A stretch of 8,654 nucleotides of DNA. Origin: Verrucomicrobiota bacterium (GTDB lineage: Bacteria > Verrucomicrobiota > Verrucomicrobiae > Chthoniobacterales > UBA10450). Positions 1 through 5,751 of the stretch are shown one piece after another; position 1 is the stretch's first letter, and each line of letters begins with the position of its first letter. A program made the translations under genes and the position numbers. Location: contig QHOZ01000030.1 of the NCBI GenBank assembly GCA_003219495.1, positions 1,885 through 10,538 of the forward strand. Direction: 5' to 3'. The notes beneath the pieces are model-generated. The model was not told the DNA's origin. It did no database searches and saw only the letters and a list, made by a program, of their open reading frames with translations.

Positions 1-1
1 C

Positions 2-1618
2 CGAATTCTAAAATTGGACGCCGCGGATGGAACACTCCAATGGTACACGCTGCTCGGGAATGATGGCGCATTGGCCGTGGATCCCGGAGACCTGAGCGTT
101 TACACGGCAAAGGGTGGGCACAACTACGGCAACGACGGTTTCGTCTACAAGCTGGATAGCGCTGGAAACTCCAGCTGGAACAGTACGATCTCGCTCAACA
201 GCTATTGCAATTTCTTTTACGTCACAAACGTTGCAGTCGATGCTTTCAGCAGTAATCCGGGAGTAGTTTTCAGCGAAAACGGGTGTTTCGGTGCGCTGGC
301 CAAATCGGATCGCGCCACCGGTGCGCAGCAATGGAGCATACTCACTTACGACATCGGTCGTCCTTCGATCGATCCGAGTACCGGAGAAATCTACGCCGTC
401 ACAAACGCGGGCGCGCAATACGATGCTGAAACGATTTATGGCGTTGATGCGGGAGGCTTGCTCAGTTTCGCGAACTCTTGCGAGGGTTATACCGATCTCA
501 ATCCGGCTGACAGCCAATTGTACCGTGGAGGTAATTCCGGCACGCGCGGATGCGGCACCACGCTTGCGCAGCTGAATACCGGCACCTTGGGTTTGACGAA
601 CTGGAGCATGGATCTCGCCGGTAACATTGGCAGCTTCGATTCGCTCGCGGTTCAACCGTGGCTCGGCGGTTACGTTTATGTCGCAAGCGTCGCCTCCTCA
701 AAAATTCTCGTTGTCGATCCAATCACGCAAAGGGTCGTGACTTCCTTTAACACAGCGGTCGCTCCGAAGTTCATCGCGGTAAACCCAATCGGAGGAAACG
801 TGTATGTCGCCGATGACACGCATCCAACCGTGTTCGCGTACGGGCCTACCGGCGCACTTTTGTGGATTAATCCAAACCTCGGCGGAACGGTAACCAATCT
901 CGCAACGGCAAGAGGTCTTGTCGGAACGCCGCCCTCACCAACCGCCACTGCGACAACTACTGCGGCGACCAGCGTCGCCCCCGCGAGCGCGACTCTGAAC
1001 GGCACCGTTAATCCAAACGGTTCGAGCACGACGGTCTATTTTCAATATGGGACCACTGCGGCTTACGGCTCGCAGACAGCGAATCAGGTCTTCACTGGAA
1101 GCGCCGTGCAAAATGTTTCGGCCAACGTGAGCGGTTTAGCCCCCAACACGACTTATCATTATCGAATTATCGCGATCAATGCCGGCGGGACCATCACGGG
1201 CAGCGATATGAGTTTCGCGACCAGTGTTGGGTCGACTCCGACTCCGACCCCGACGCCGAATCCGAGCGCCACCCCGGCCTGTCCAGTGCCGACGGCGAGG
1301 ATCGCCTCAGACCGCGGTTCGATCCCCAAAGGTTCCACTGCGATCATCAGCATCTTTCCTGGCGCAGCCAGCGCGCCGATGTGTCAGAACGTGACGATTC
1401 ATTACACCGTCAAAACCAAAGCGCTGGCAGGTGTGGATTTCACGCTAACCGACCAGTTCGGACAAGACGCCCTGACCCAGGTCGTCAATGGCCCGCTCTT
1501 TCTGACTAACCTTTATACGTCGCGCAAAAAGACGCTGTCTGTTCAAATCGTCCTCCAGAAGGACAGCGCATACTATTTGGGGAACACAAAAGCAACGGTA
1601 CAGCTATTGGCGAAATAG
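2..1618 (+). CDS. Secreted beta-propeller protein with Fn3-like and Calx-beta-like C-terminal domains (5' partial)
   Basis: The reading frame is open to the left edge, so the start and any signal peptide lie outside the window. The first part (to about nt 925) has repeated blade-like motifs of a PQQ/NHL-type beta-propeller: 'LDAADGTLQW' at the start, then 'VYKLDSAGNSSW', 'PSTGEIYAVT' and 'NPIGGNVYVADD'. An Fn3-like domain follows (about nt 944-1225), with 'ATLNGTVNPNGSSTTVYFQYG' style strands and 'GLAPNTTYHYRI'. Next come a Pro/Thr-rich linker (about 1226-1278) and a final domain whose 'IHYTVKTKALAGVDFTLT' segment resembles Calx-beta repeats. Two cysteines flank the first strand of that last domain (codons 1280-1282 and 1382-1384) and could form a disulfide. 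The domain make-up suggests an extracellular or surface protein for binding or adhesion. No catalytic residues are visible and the substrate is unknown. There is no PEP-CTERM or similar sorting tail. The frame ends at TAG 1616-1618, just before a strong terminator. Confidence 0.85.
   Translation, partial: RILKLDAADGTLQWYTLLGNDGALAVDPGDLSVYTAKGGHNYGNDGFVYKLDSAGNSSWNSTISLNSYCNFFYVTNVAVDAFSSNPGVVFSENGCFGALAKSDRATGAQQWSILTYDIGRPSIDPSTGEIYAVTNAGAQYDAETIYGVDAGGLLSFANSCEGYTDLNPADSQLYRGGNSGTRGCGTTLAQLNTGTLGLTNWSMDLAGNIGSFDSLAVQPWLGGYVYVASVASSKILVVDPITQRVVTSFNTAVAPKFIAVNPIGGNVYVADDTHPTVFAYGPTGALLWINPNLGGTVTNLATARGLVGTPPSPTATATTTAATSVAPASATLNGTVNPNGSSTTVYFQYGTTAAYGSQTANQVFTGSAVQNVSANVSGLAPNTTYHYRIIAINAGGTITGSDMSFATSVGSTPTPTPTPNPSATPACPVPTARIASDRGSIPKGSTAIISIFPGAASAPMCQNVTIHYTVKTKALAGVDFTLTDQFGQDALTQVVNGPLFLTNLYTSRKKTLSVQIVLQKDSAYYLGNTKATVQLLAK
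1233..1262 (+). repeat. Hexanucleotide repeat encoding the PT-rich interdomain linker
   Basis: Five consecutive six-base units occur here: CGACTC twice, then CGACCC, CGACGC and CGAATC. They encode the alternating Thr-Pro linker between the Fn3-like and Calx-beta-like domains. Because the unit is six bases, slippage would add or remove Thr-Pro pairs without shifting the frame. Confidence 0.75.
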
Positions 1619-1645
1619 CTAACCTTCACCAACGTCATTTTCAGC

Positions 1646-1680
1646 CGGGCGGGTTCGCAAGAATCCGCCCGCTTCCTTTT
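1646..1680 (+). terminator. Rho-independent terminator of the beta-propeller gene
   Basis: An 11-bp stem pairs CGGGCGGGTTC (1646-1656) with GAATCCGCCCG (1661-1671). One pair is a G-U wobble, and the loop is the GNRA tetraloop GCAA (1657-1660). A pyrimidine tract, TTCCTTTT (1673-1680), follows on the plus strand. The hairpin starts 27 nt after the stop codon of the beta-propeller gene. On the minus strand the hairpin is not followed by a T tract, so it should act mainly on plus-strand transcripts. The last T of the tract is also the first base of the complementary stop codon of the facing sigma factor gene. Confidence 0.85.
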
Positions 1681-2279
1681 CAGCGTTCCAGATAATCCTT
1701 GAGTCGTTCGCGCAACTCAGTTCGGGCGCGAAAGAGCAAGCTCTTCACCGCCGGCACCGAAAGATCGAGAACGTCCGCGATTTCTTCATAGCTAAGCTCT
1801 TCATAACGCCGGAAGACCAGCGCCATCCGTTGCGTGTCCGGAAGAAGACCGATCGCTCTCTCAATCGCACCTTGCAGCTCGCTCTCGAGCAATGTCGCAT
1901 CCGGTGCGCTCGTTTGCTCGTCTTTCAAGGGAATCTCGTCCGCTTCGGGCTCGATCTGCACCGGAACGTGCGGATGCCGTTTGGCCCGGCGCATTTCATT
2001 GAAAACGAGATTGCGCGCGATTTTTAAAAGCCAGGTCGTGAATTTCGCTTTGGCGACATATCGGGCCGCGCTTTTCCAAACGCGGATGAACACTTGCTGT
2101 GCAATATCTTCCACGTCGGAGTTGCTCCCCAGCATTCGCGCCACTGTGCCCGCAACCAGCGCCTGATGCCTCTCGACCAGTCGCTCGAAGGCAGTTGTGT
2201 CGCCCGCCGCCACCAGTTGCATCAGGCGGACATCCTCGGCGTCATCGTCCGAGCGCGCCGGTGCTTCTGGGTCGACCAT
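1680..2279 (-). CDS. ECF-type RNA polymerase sigma factor (sigma-70 family)
   Basis: This 199-residue protein has the two-domain plan of group 4 (ECF) sigma factors, which direct RNA polymerase to a special set of promoters. Sigma region 2 spans about residues 30-100: 'AFERLVERHQ', the 'DVEDIAQQVFIRVWKSAARY' core-binding segment, and 'KFTTWLLKIARNLVFNEMRR' of regions 2.3-2.4, which melts and reads the -10 element. An acidic linker (about 108-127) follows. Region 4 (about 137-190) carries the helix-turn-helix 'LSYEEIADVLDLSVPAVKSLLFRAR' that reads the -35 element. The start is ATG at 2277-2279; no Shine-Dalgarno site precedes it. ECF factors are commonly paired with an anti-sigma gene just downstream, but here the next gene is convergent and unrelated, so the control partner is not visible. 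It is transcribed divergently from mqnE. The target regulon cannot be told from the sequence. Confidence 0.93.
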   Translation of the reverse strand: MVDPEAPARSDDDAEDVRLMQLVAAGDTTAFERLVERHQALVAGTVARMLGSNSDVEDIAQQVFIRVWKSAARYVAKAKFTTWLLKIARNLVFNEMRRAKRHPHVPVQIEPEADEIPLKDEQTSAPDATLLESELQGAIERAIGLLPDTQRMALVFRRYEELSYEEIADVLDLSVPAVKSLLFRARTELRERLKDYLER

Positions 2280-2308
2280 TAATTAAGAGACGTGAACGTG
2301 TGGTCGCC

Positions 2309-2359
2309 GATTCGAATCTTATCGCGCGATGCCGCCCTGCTTTTTGTTGCAACCAACAA
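2309..2359. promoter_or_regulatory. Palindromes in the divergent sigma factor/mqnE intergenic region
   Basis: The 124-nt gap (2280-2403) between the sigma factor gene and mqnE contains a perfect 10-bp palindrome, GATTCGAATC (2309-2318). It also contains an inverted repeat, TTGTTG-CAAC-CAACAA (2344-2359), with the perfect 8-bp palindrome GTTGCAAC at its centre. A smaller dyad, ATGGT-AG-ACCAT, lies at 2371-2382. Such sites can bind dimeric regulators, and their place between divergent starts fits an operator. I could not find a convincing -35/-10 pair on either strand, so the promoters themselves are not assigned and the regulatory role is inferred. Confidence 0.35.
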
Positions 2360-2403
2360 CGCGCCTGTGCATGGTAGACCATCGATTTCAGCGTCGGCTC
2401 CGA

Positions 2404-3543
2404 ATGAATTATTCACTGATCCCTAAGGAACTTAGATCGGTCGCCGAGAAAATCGAGGCCGGTGCGCGCGTCTCCGATGCGGAAGGTCTCGCGCTTTATC
2501 GGGCTCAGGATCTTAACGCGCTCGGCATGATGGCCAACGTCGTCCGGGAACGGAAAAATGGGAACTACGCGACCTATATTCACAATCGCTACATCAACTA
2601 CTCCAACATTTGCGTTCTCTCGTGTCAGTTCTGCGCGTTCGCCGCGAAGAAACGGGACGAGCACGCCTTTGAACACGCGGTAGAGGAAATCATTCGCGCG
2701 GTCGCCGACGCGTTGCCGCTCGGAATCACCGAAGTCCACATGGTCGGCGGTTTGCATCCGACGTTAAAGAAAGATTGGTATCTCAATCTGCTCCGTGGAC
2801 TGCGAGCGCTCGATCCAAAACTTCATATTAAAGCATTCACGGCGATCGAAGTTCGCCATCTCGCCCAACGAATCTTCAAGATGTCGATCCCCGATACGCT
2901 CGAGCTTTTGCGCGAGAGCGGCCTCGGTTCCATCACTGGCGGCGGCGCGGAAATCTTTGACGCTGCTGTGCGCGACAAAATTTGCCGGGGCAAAGAAACG
3001 GCCGAGGAATGGCTCGAGGTGCATCGCGTCTGGCATCAGATGGGCGGCCGCAGCACCTGTACGATGCTTTACGGGCACATTGAGACGCTCGAACAGCGCG
3101 TCGATCATTTACGCCAACTGCGCCAGCTTCAGGATGAAACCGGAGGGTTTAGCGGTTTTGTTCCCTTCGCCTTTGAACCGCAAACGACCATTCTCGCACA
3201 CATCCAGCGTGCGTCCGCGATCGAACAACTTCGCAATCTCGCCGTCAGCCGGATCTATCTCGACAACATCGATCACCTCACCGCGTATTGGGTCAGTCTC
3301 GGTTTGCCGCTCGCGCAGGTTTCGTTGAGCTATGGCGTGGACGATTTACACGGCACGATAATGGAGGAAAAAATCTTCCACATGGCCGGCGCCACCACTC
3401 CGCAACAGCAAAGCATCGCCGCGCTCGAGCACGCCATCCGCGAAGCCGGTCGAGTTCCGGCGCAGCGCGACAGCTACTATCGGCACGCCAACGGCTCAGC
3501 TCCGTCCGATCGTGCGCCTAAGGCGGAGCTTGCCTGCGCGTAG
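2404..3543 (+). CDS. mqnE: Aminodeoxyfutalosine synthase (radical SAM)
   Basis: MqnE joins 3-[(1-carboxyvinyl)oxy]benzoate, the product of MqnA, to the adenosyl part of SAM to give 6-amino-6-deoxyfutalosine, the second step of futalosine-dependent menaquinone synthesis in the cytoplasm. The radical SAM cluster motif CxxxCxxC is at C70, C74 and C77 ('NICVLSCQFCAF'). Family-typical segments are 'NRYINYSNIC' (61-70), 'HMVGGLHP' (112-119), 'HIKAFTAIEV' (141-150), 'GGGAEIF' (179-185), 'STCTMLYGHIET' (217-228), 'RIYLDNIDHLTAYWV' (283-297) and 'HGTIMEEKIFHMAGATTPQ' (316-334). These favour MqnE over the related MqnC cyclase. I chose ATG 2404 (379 residues) because homologues begin near 'LIPKELRSVAEKI'; in-frame ATGs at 2329 and 2371 would add a non-conserved basic leader. 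No Shine-Dalgarno site is seen. About 20 residues after 'RDSYYR' form an unconserved-looking tail. mqnA follows after 3 nt. Confidence 0.95.
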   Translation: MNYSLIPKELRSVAEKIEAGARVSDAEGLALYRAQDLNALGMMANVVRERKNGNYATYIHNRYINYSNICVLSCQFCAFAAKKRDEHAFEHAVEEIIRAVADALPLGITEVHMVGGLHPTLKKDWYLNLLRGLRALDPKLHIKAFTAIEVRHLAQRIFKMSIPDTLELLRESGLGSITGGGAEIFDAAVRDKICRGKETAEEWLEVHRVWHQMGGRSTCTMLYGHIETLEQRVDHLRQLRQLQDETGGFSGFVPFAFEPQTTILAHIQRASAIEQLRNLAVSRIYLDNIDHLTAYWVSLGLPLAQVSLSYGVDDLHGTIMEEKIFHMAGATTPQQQSIAALEHAIREAGRVPAQRDSYYRHANGSAPSDRAPKAELACA

Positions 3544-3546
3544 ATT

Positions 3547-4326
3547 GTGGCAGGACGAGACTCCGTCGAGCCGGGCAATCTTCGCATCGGCTGTGTTAAA
3601 TATCTCAACGCGCGGCCGCTGACCCACGGCTGGCCCGGCAAGGTAGTGCTTGATCACCCATCCGCGCTTTGCGCTCGGCTCGCGCGCGGCGAGTTCGATG
3701 TTGCGCTCGTTTCCAGTTTCGAATTTCTCCGAAATCCTATTTACCGGATCGTTGATCATGCAGCGATCGCTTCCGACGGCGCGGTTTACAGCGTGGTTGT
3801 CGCGCATCGCGCCAAAATCGCGAATGTAAAAGAGATCGAGCTCGATCCAGCCGCGGAAACGTCCGGCAACTTGCTCCGTTGCTTGCTCGCTGGATTGAAA
3901 TTACGGCCGAGCGTCGTCGCAAGATCGACATCGTCAGACAGCGCTCGGCTGCTCATTGGAGATCAGGCAATTCGTTTTCGGCAAGAACATGCGAGCGAGT
4001 TTCAGTTCTGGGATCTGGGCGAGCAGTGGAAAAAACTTACCGGCCTTCCATTCGTGTATGCGCTCTGGCTCGTCCGGCCGGAGGTTGTCGATCCAGGATC
4101 GGTGGCGGAGCAATTGCGCGCTTTGCGCGACCAAAATCTTGCCGATCTAAAGACAATCGTCGCGACCCAAACCGAGTTCGATCCGGCATTTTGTGACAGC
4201 TATTACCGGGAAAATCTCCGATTCAGCTTTGGAGAACGAGAGAAGCAAGGCCTTCGCAAGTTCTCCGAGCTATGCCAAAAACACGAGCTGCTGCCAAAAC
4301 GCGAGATCGTCTTCGGCCTCGTGTAG
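3547..4326 (+). CDS. mqnA: Chorismate dehydratase
   Basis: MqnA removes water from chorismate to give 3-[(1-carboxyvinyl)oxy]benzoate, the entry step of the futalosine menaquinone pathway. The 259-residue protein has the two-lobed, periplasmic-binding-protein-like fold of the MqnA/MqnD family. Recognisable segments are 'RIGCVKYLNARPLTHG' (13-28), 'LARGEFDVALVSSFEFL' (45-61), 'SDGAVYSVVV' (76-85), 'SSDSARLLIGDQAIRF' (129-144) and 'DLGEQWKKLTGLPFVYALW' (156-174). The last two sort it with MqnA rather than MqnD. The start is taken as GTG 3547, 3 nt after the mqnE stop, which suggests translational coupling. The purine-rich AGGCGGAG at 3521-3528 lies too far upstream to be a normal ribosome site for it. 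The first 18 codons of the DUF72 gene overlap its 3' end in another frame. MqnE uses the product of this enzyme, so the pair works in sequence. Confidence 0.94.
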   Translation: MAGRDSVEPGNLRIGCVKYLNARPLTHGWPGKVVLDHPSALCARLARGEFDVALVSSFEFLRNPIYRIVDHAAIASDGAVYSVVVAHRAKIANVKEIELDPAAETSGNLLRCLLAGLKLRPSVVARSTSSDSARLLIGDQAIRFRQEHASEFQFWDLGEQWKKLTGLPFVYALWLVRPEVVDPGSVAEQLRALRDQNLADLKTIVATQTEFDPAFCDSYYRENLRFSFGEREKQGLRKFSELCQKHELLPKREIVFGLV

Positions 4327-5207
4327 CTCGTTCGGAAATTCGCGTCGGCATTTCGGGTTGGCGTTACGCCGGTTGGCGCGGGAAATTTTATCCGAAAGAT
4401 TTGCCGCAGCCTCGCGAGTTGGAGTTCGCCGCGGACACGTTCGATTCGGTTGAGATCAACGGCTCGTTCTACTCGCTCCAACTTCCTTCCAGTTACGAGC
4501 GTTGGTTTGAGGCGACGCCGGAGGATTTTCTCTTCGCGGTCAAAGGCGGACGTTTCATCACCCACATGAAAAAATTGCGCGGAGTCGAGACGCCGCTGGC
4601 GAACTTCTTTGCTTCAGGGGTGCTCGCGTTGCGCCAAAAGCTGGGGCCGATTTTGTGGCAATTACCGCCGAGTCTCGGCTTCGACGCCAAACGTCTTCGC
4701 GATTTCTTCAACTTGCTGCCGCGCAACACCGCCGACGCGGCGAAGCTGGCCAAAGAGCACGACGACAAATTGAAGGCGCGCGCGTTCGCCCGGACCGACA
4801 TCTCTCGACCGATTCGTTACGCGATGGAAGTTCGGCATCCAACGTTCATGACACCGGAGTTCTTCGAGCTGCTGCGCGAACACGATATCGCCTTCGTAAT
4901 TGCGGACACGGCCGGGAAATTTCCTTACGCAGAAGATTTAACCGCTGATCACGTTTACATCCGCCTCCACGGCTCGGAAAAACTTTACGTGAGCGGTTAT
5001 TCCGATCGCGAACTCGATTGGTGGGCGAATCGAATTCGTTTTTGGCGAAAAGGCGAACAACCGCGCGACGCCAAGGTCGTCAGCAAGATCGACAACGTCC
5101 GCCGGCGCGGCTCAGCCCGGGACGTGTTCGTCTATTTCGACAACGACGCGAAAGTCCACGCGCCATTTGACGCGATCAAACTCGGAGAACGACTCGGGAT
5201 TCGTTAG
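4272..5207 (+). CDS. DUF72 (YecE-like) TIM-barrel protein
   Basis: This 311-residue protein belongs to the DUF72 family (E. coli YecE type), a widespread TIM-barrel-like family of unknown function. Family landmarks in order are 'GISGWRYAGWRGKFYP' (26-41), 'SVEINGSFY' (59-67), 'KGGRFITHMKKL' (91-102), 'LGPILWQLPP' (124-133), 'AMEVRHPTF' (184-192), 'YIRLHGS' (229-235) and 'VYFDNDAKVHAPFDA' (287-301). The domain covers nearly the whole chain. The first 20 residues are strongly basic (many Arg/Lys) and precede the domain. ATG 4272 is the only ATG, GTG or TTG start before the first conserved motif, so the 55-nt overlap with mqnA seems real rather than an annotation error. Only a weak GAG lies in front of it. 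The overlap makes co-transcription with mqnE-mqnA very likely, but no known step of menaquinone synthesis needs this family. Its stop codon overlaps that of the facing lipoprotein gene. Confidence 0.92.
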   Translation: MPKTRAAAKTRDRLRPRVARSEIRVGISGWRYAGWRGKFYPKDLPQPRELEFAADTFDSVEINGSFYSLQLPSSYERWFEATPEDFLFAVKGGRFITHMKKLRGVETPLANFFASGVLALRQKLGPILWQLPPSLGFDAKRLRDFFNLLPRNTADAAKLAKEHDDKLKARAFARTDISRPIRYAMEVRHPTFMTPEFFELLREHDIAFVIADTAGKFPYAEDLTADHVYIRLHGSEKLYVSGYSDRELDWWANRIRFWRKGEQPRDAKVVSKIDNVRRRGSARDVFVYFDNDAKVHAPFDAIKLGERLGIR

Positions 5208-5665
5208 GGCCGTGTTTGTTTCGGCGCGTTCATGTTCGGGCCGGTCGGTCCGCCGGGCGGCACATATTGACCGGTGATGTCCGCGCCCCAAATCCAATCG
5301 TCCTGGCGTGTCCCATTCACGGTGATCGTTTTCTCGTAATATTTGCGCAGGAGAATTTGTCTCGATTCAAATTCGATCTCGCGCCGTCCGCGCGTCAATC
5401 GCATTAGTGTGCCATCGGCCAATTGGAGGCGGTAGGCGCCGTCGTCGAGAACCACTTTTCCGGTGAACACGTCCCTGTCTTTCTGCAAGGGTGCGTTACT
5501 TTTTGGTCGTGCTGCCGGCTCAGCTGGCTCACCTCGCGCGACTCGCTCTTCATTCTGTTGTTCGTGCTGCTTCTTGGCCTGTTTCTCCCGATCGTACGGT
5601 TGCTCCATCATAAATTCGCAACCGCCGAGAAGTAACAAACCAAGCAAAGGGACAATCAGTTTCAC
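5204..5665 (-). CDS. Small predicted lipoprotein of unknown family
   Basis: The 153-residue product starts with a short basic-hydrophobic signal peptide, 'MKLIVPLLGLLLLGGC', ending in a lipobox (L13-G14-G15-C16). It should therefore be cut and lipidated at C16. The residue after the cysteine is Glu, not Asp, so by the E. coli rule it would go to the outer membrane. A charged, Gln/Glu/Lys-rich and then Pro/Ala-rich stretch (about 20-63) probably forms a flexible tether. A small domain follows (about 66-135), with 'FTGKVVLDDGAYRLQLADGTLMRLT' and 'YYEKTITVNGT', whose strand pattern resembles a small OB-fold that reports on ligand or surface contact. This is an inference and I do not recognise the family. 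The C-terminus is Pro/Gly-rich. The start is GTG, since a TAG lies four codons upstream in frame with no other start between. It is divergent from recJ, with 86 nt between them. Confidence 0.82.
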   Translation of the reverse strand: MKLIVPLLGLLLLGGCEFMMEQPYDREKQAKKQHEQQNEERVARGEPAEPAARPKSNAPLQKDRDVFTGKVVLDDGAYRLQLADGTLMRLTRGRREIEFESRQILLRKYYEKTITVNGTRQDDWIWGADITGQYVPPGGPTGPNMNAPKQTRP

Positions 5666-5671
5666 GGTTTC

Positions 5672-5701
5672 TGTCTATTTGAGGCGGGGCGCTTCCGTCA
5701 A
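5672..5701 (-). promoter_or_regulatory. Weak candidate promoter of the lipoprotein gene
   Basis: Read on the minus strand, TTGACG (complement of 5696-5701) matches the -35 consensus at five of six bases. It is followed after 18 nt by TAGACA (complement of 5672-5677), which matches the -10 consensus at only three of six. If used, transcription would start near base 5665, at the GTG start codon itself. The -10 is poor, so this is a low-confidence call. Confidence 0.3.
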
Positions 5702-5718
5702 CTGCTTATCGGCGCGAG

Positions 5719-5746
5719 TTGTCAGAGAATCTCCCGCAGATAAAAT
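5719..5746 (+). promoter_or_regulatory. Candidate sigma-70-type promoter of recJ-recG
   Basis: TTGTCA (5719-5724) and TAAAAT (5741-5746) each match the housekeeping -35 and -10 consensus at five of six bases, with a 16-nt spacer. The expected transcription start is about 5753, within a base or two of the recJ GTG at 5752, which implies a leaderless or nearly leaderless message. It is the best promoter-like sequence in the window. Confidence 0.5.
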
Positions 5747-5751
5747 AATCA

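Noticed and set aside
8..655. 215-codon open frame on the minus strand under the beta-propeller
   Set aside because: It is antisense to a well-supported frame with blade repeats, and has no domain, no signal peptide and no start context.
1233..1262. Hexanucleotide repeat as a phase-variation switch
   Set aside because: The unit length is a multiple of three, so changes cannot turn the frame on or off. It was kept only as a linker-length repeat.
2347..2375. TTGCAA plus CATGGT as an mqnE promoter
   Set aside because: The matches are only four and three of six bases, and the elements overlap the dyads. This is too weak to call.
2329..2403. N-terminal extension of MqnE from in-frame ATGs at 2329 or 2371
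   Set aside because: The extra 25 residues (Cys-, Arg- and Pro-rich) do not resemble the family N-terminus, which begins near 'LIPKELRSVAEKI', and they would cover the intergenic dyads.
2795..3328. 177-codon plus-strand frame inside mqnE
   Set aside because: It is the +1 shadow of mqnE, rich in Ser and Arg, with no family signal.
3763..3770. GCGATCGC octamer (seen here and again near 8027) as a possible HIP1-like genome motif
   Set aside because: GATCG-rich words are frequent in this window because of GCG, ATC and GAT codon use. With only a few full octamers, no enrichment claim can be made by eye.
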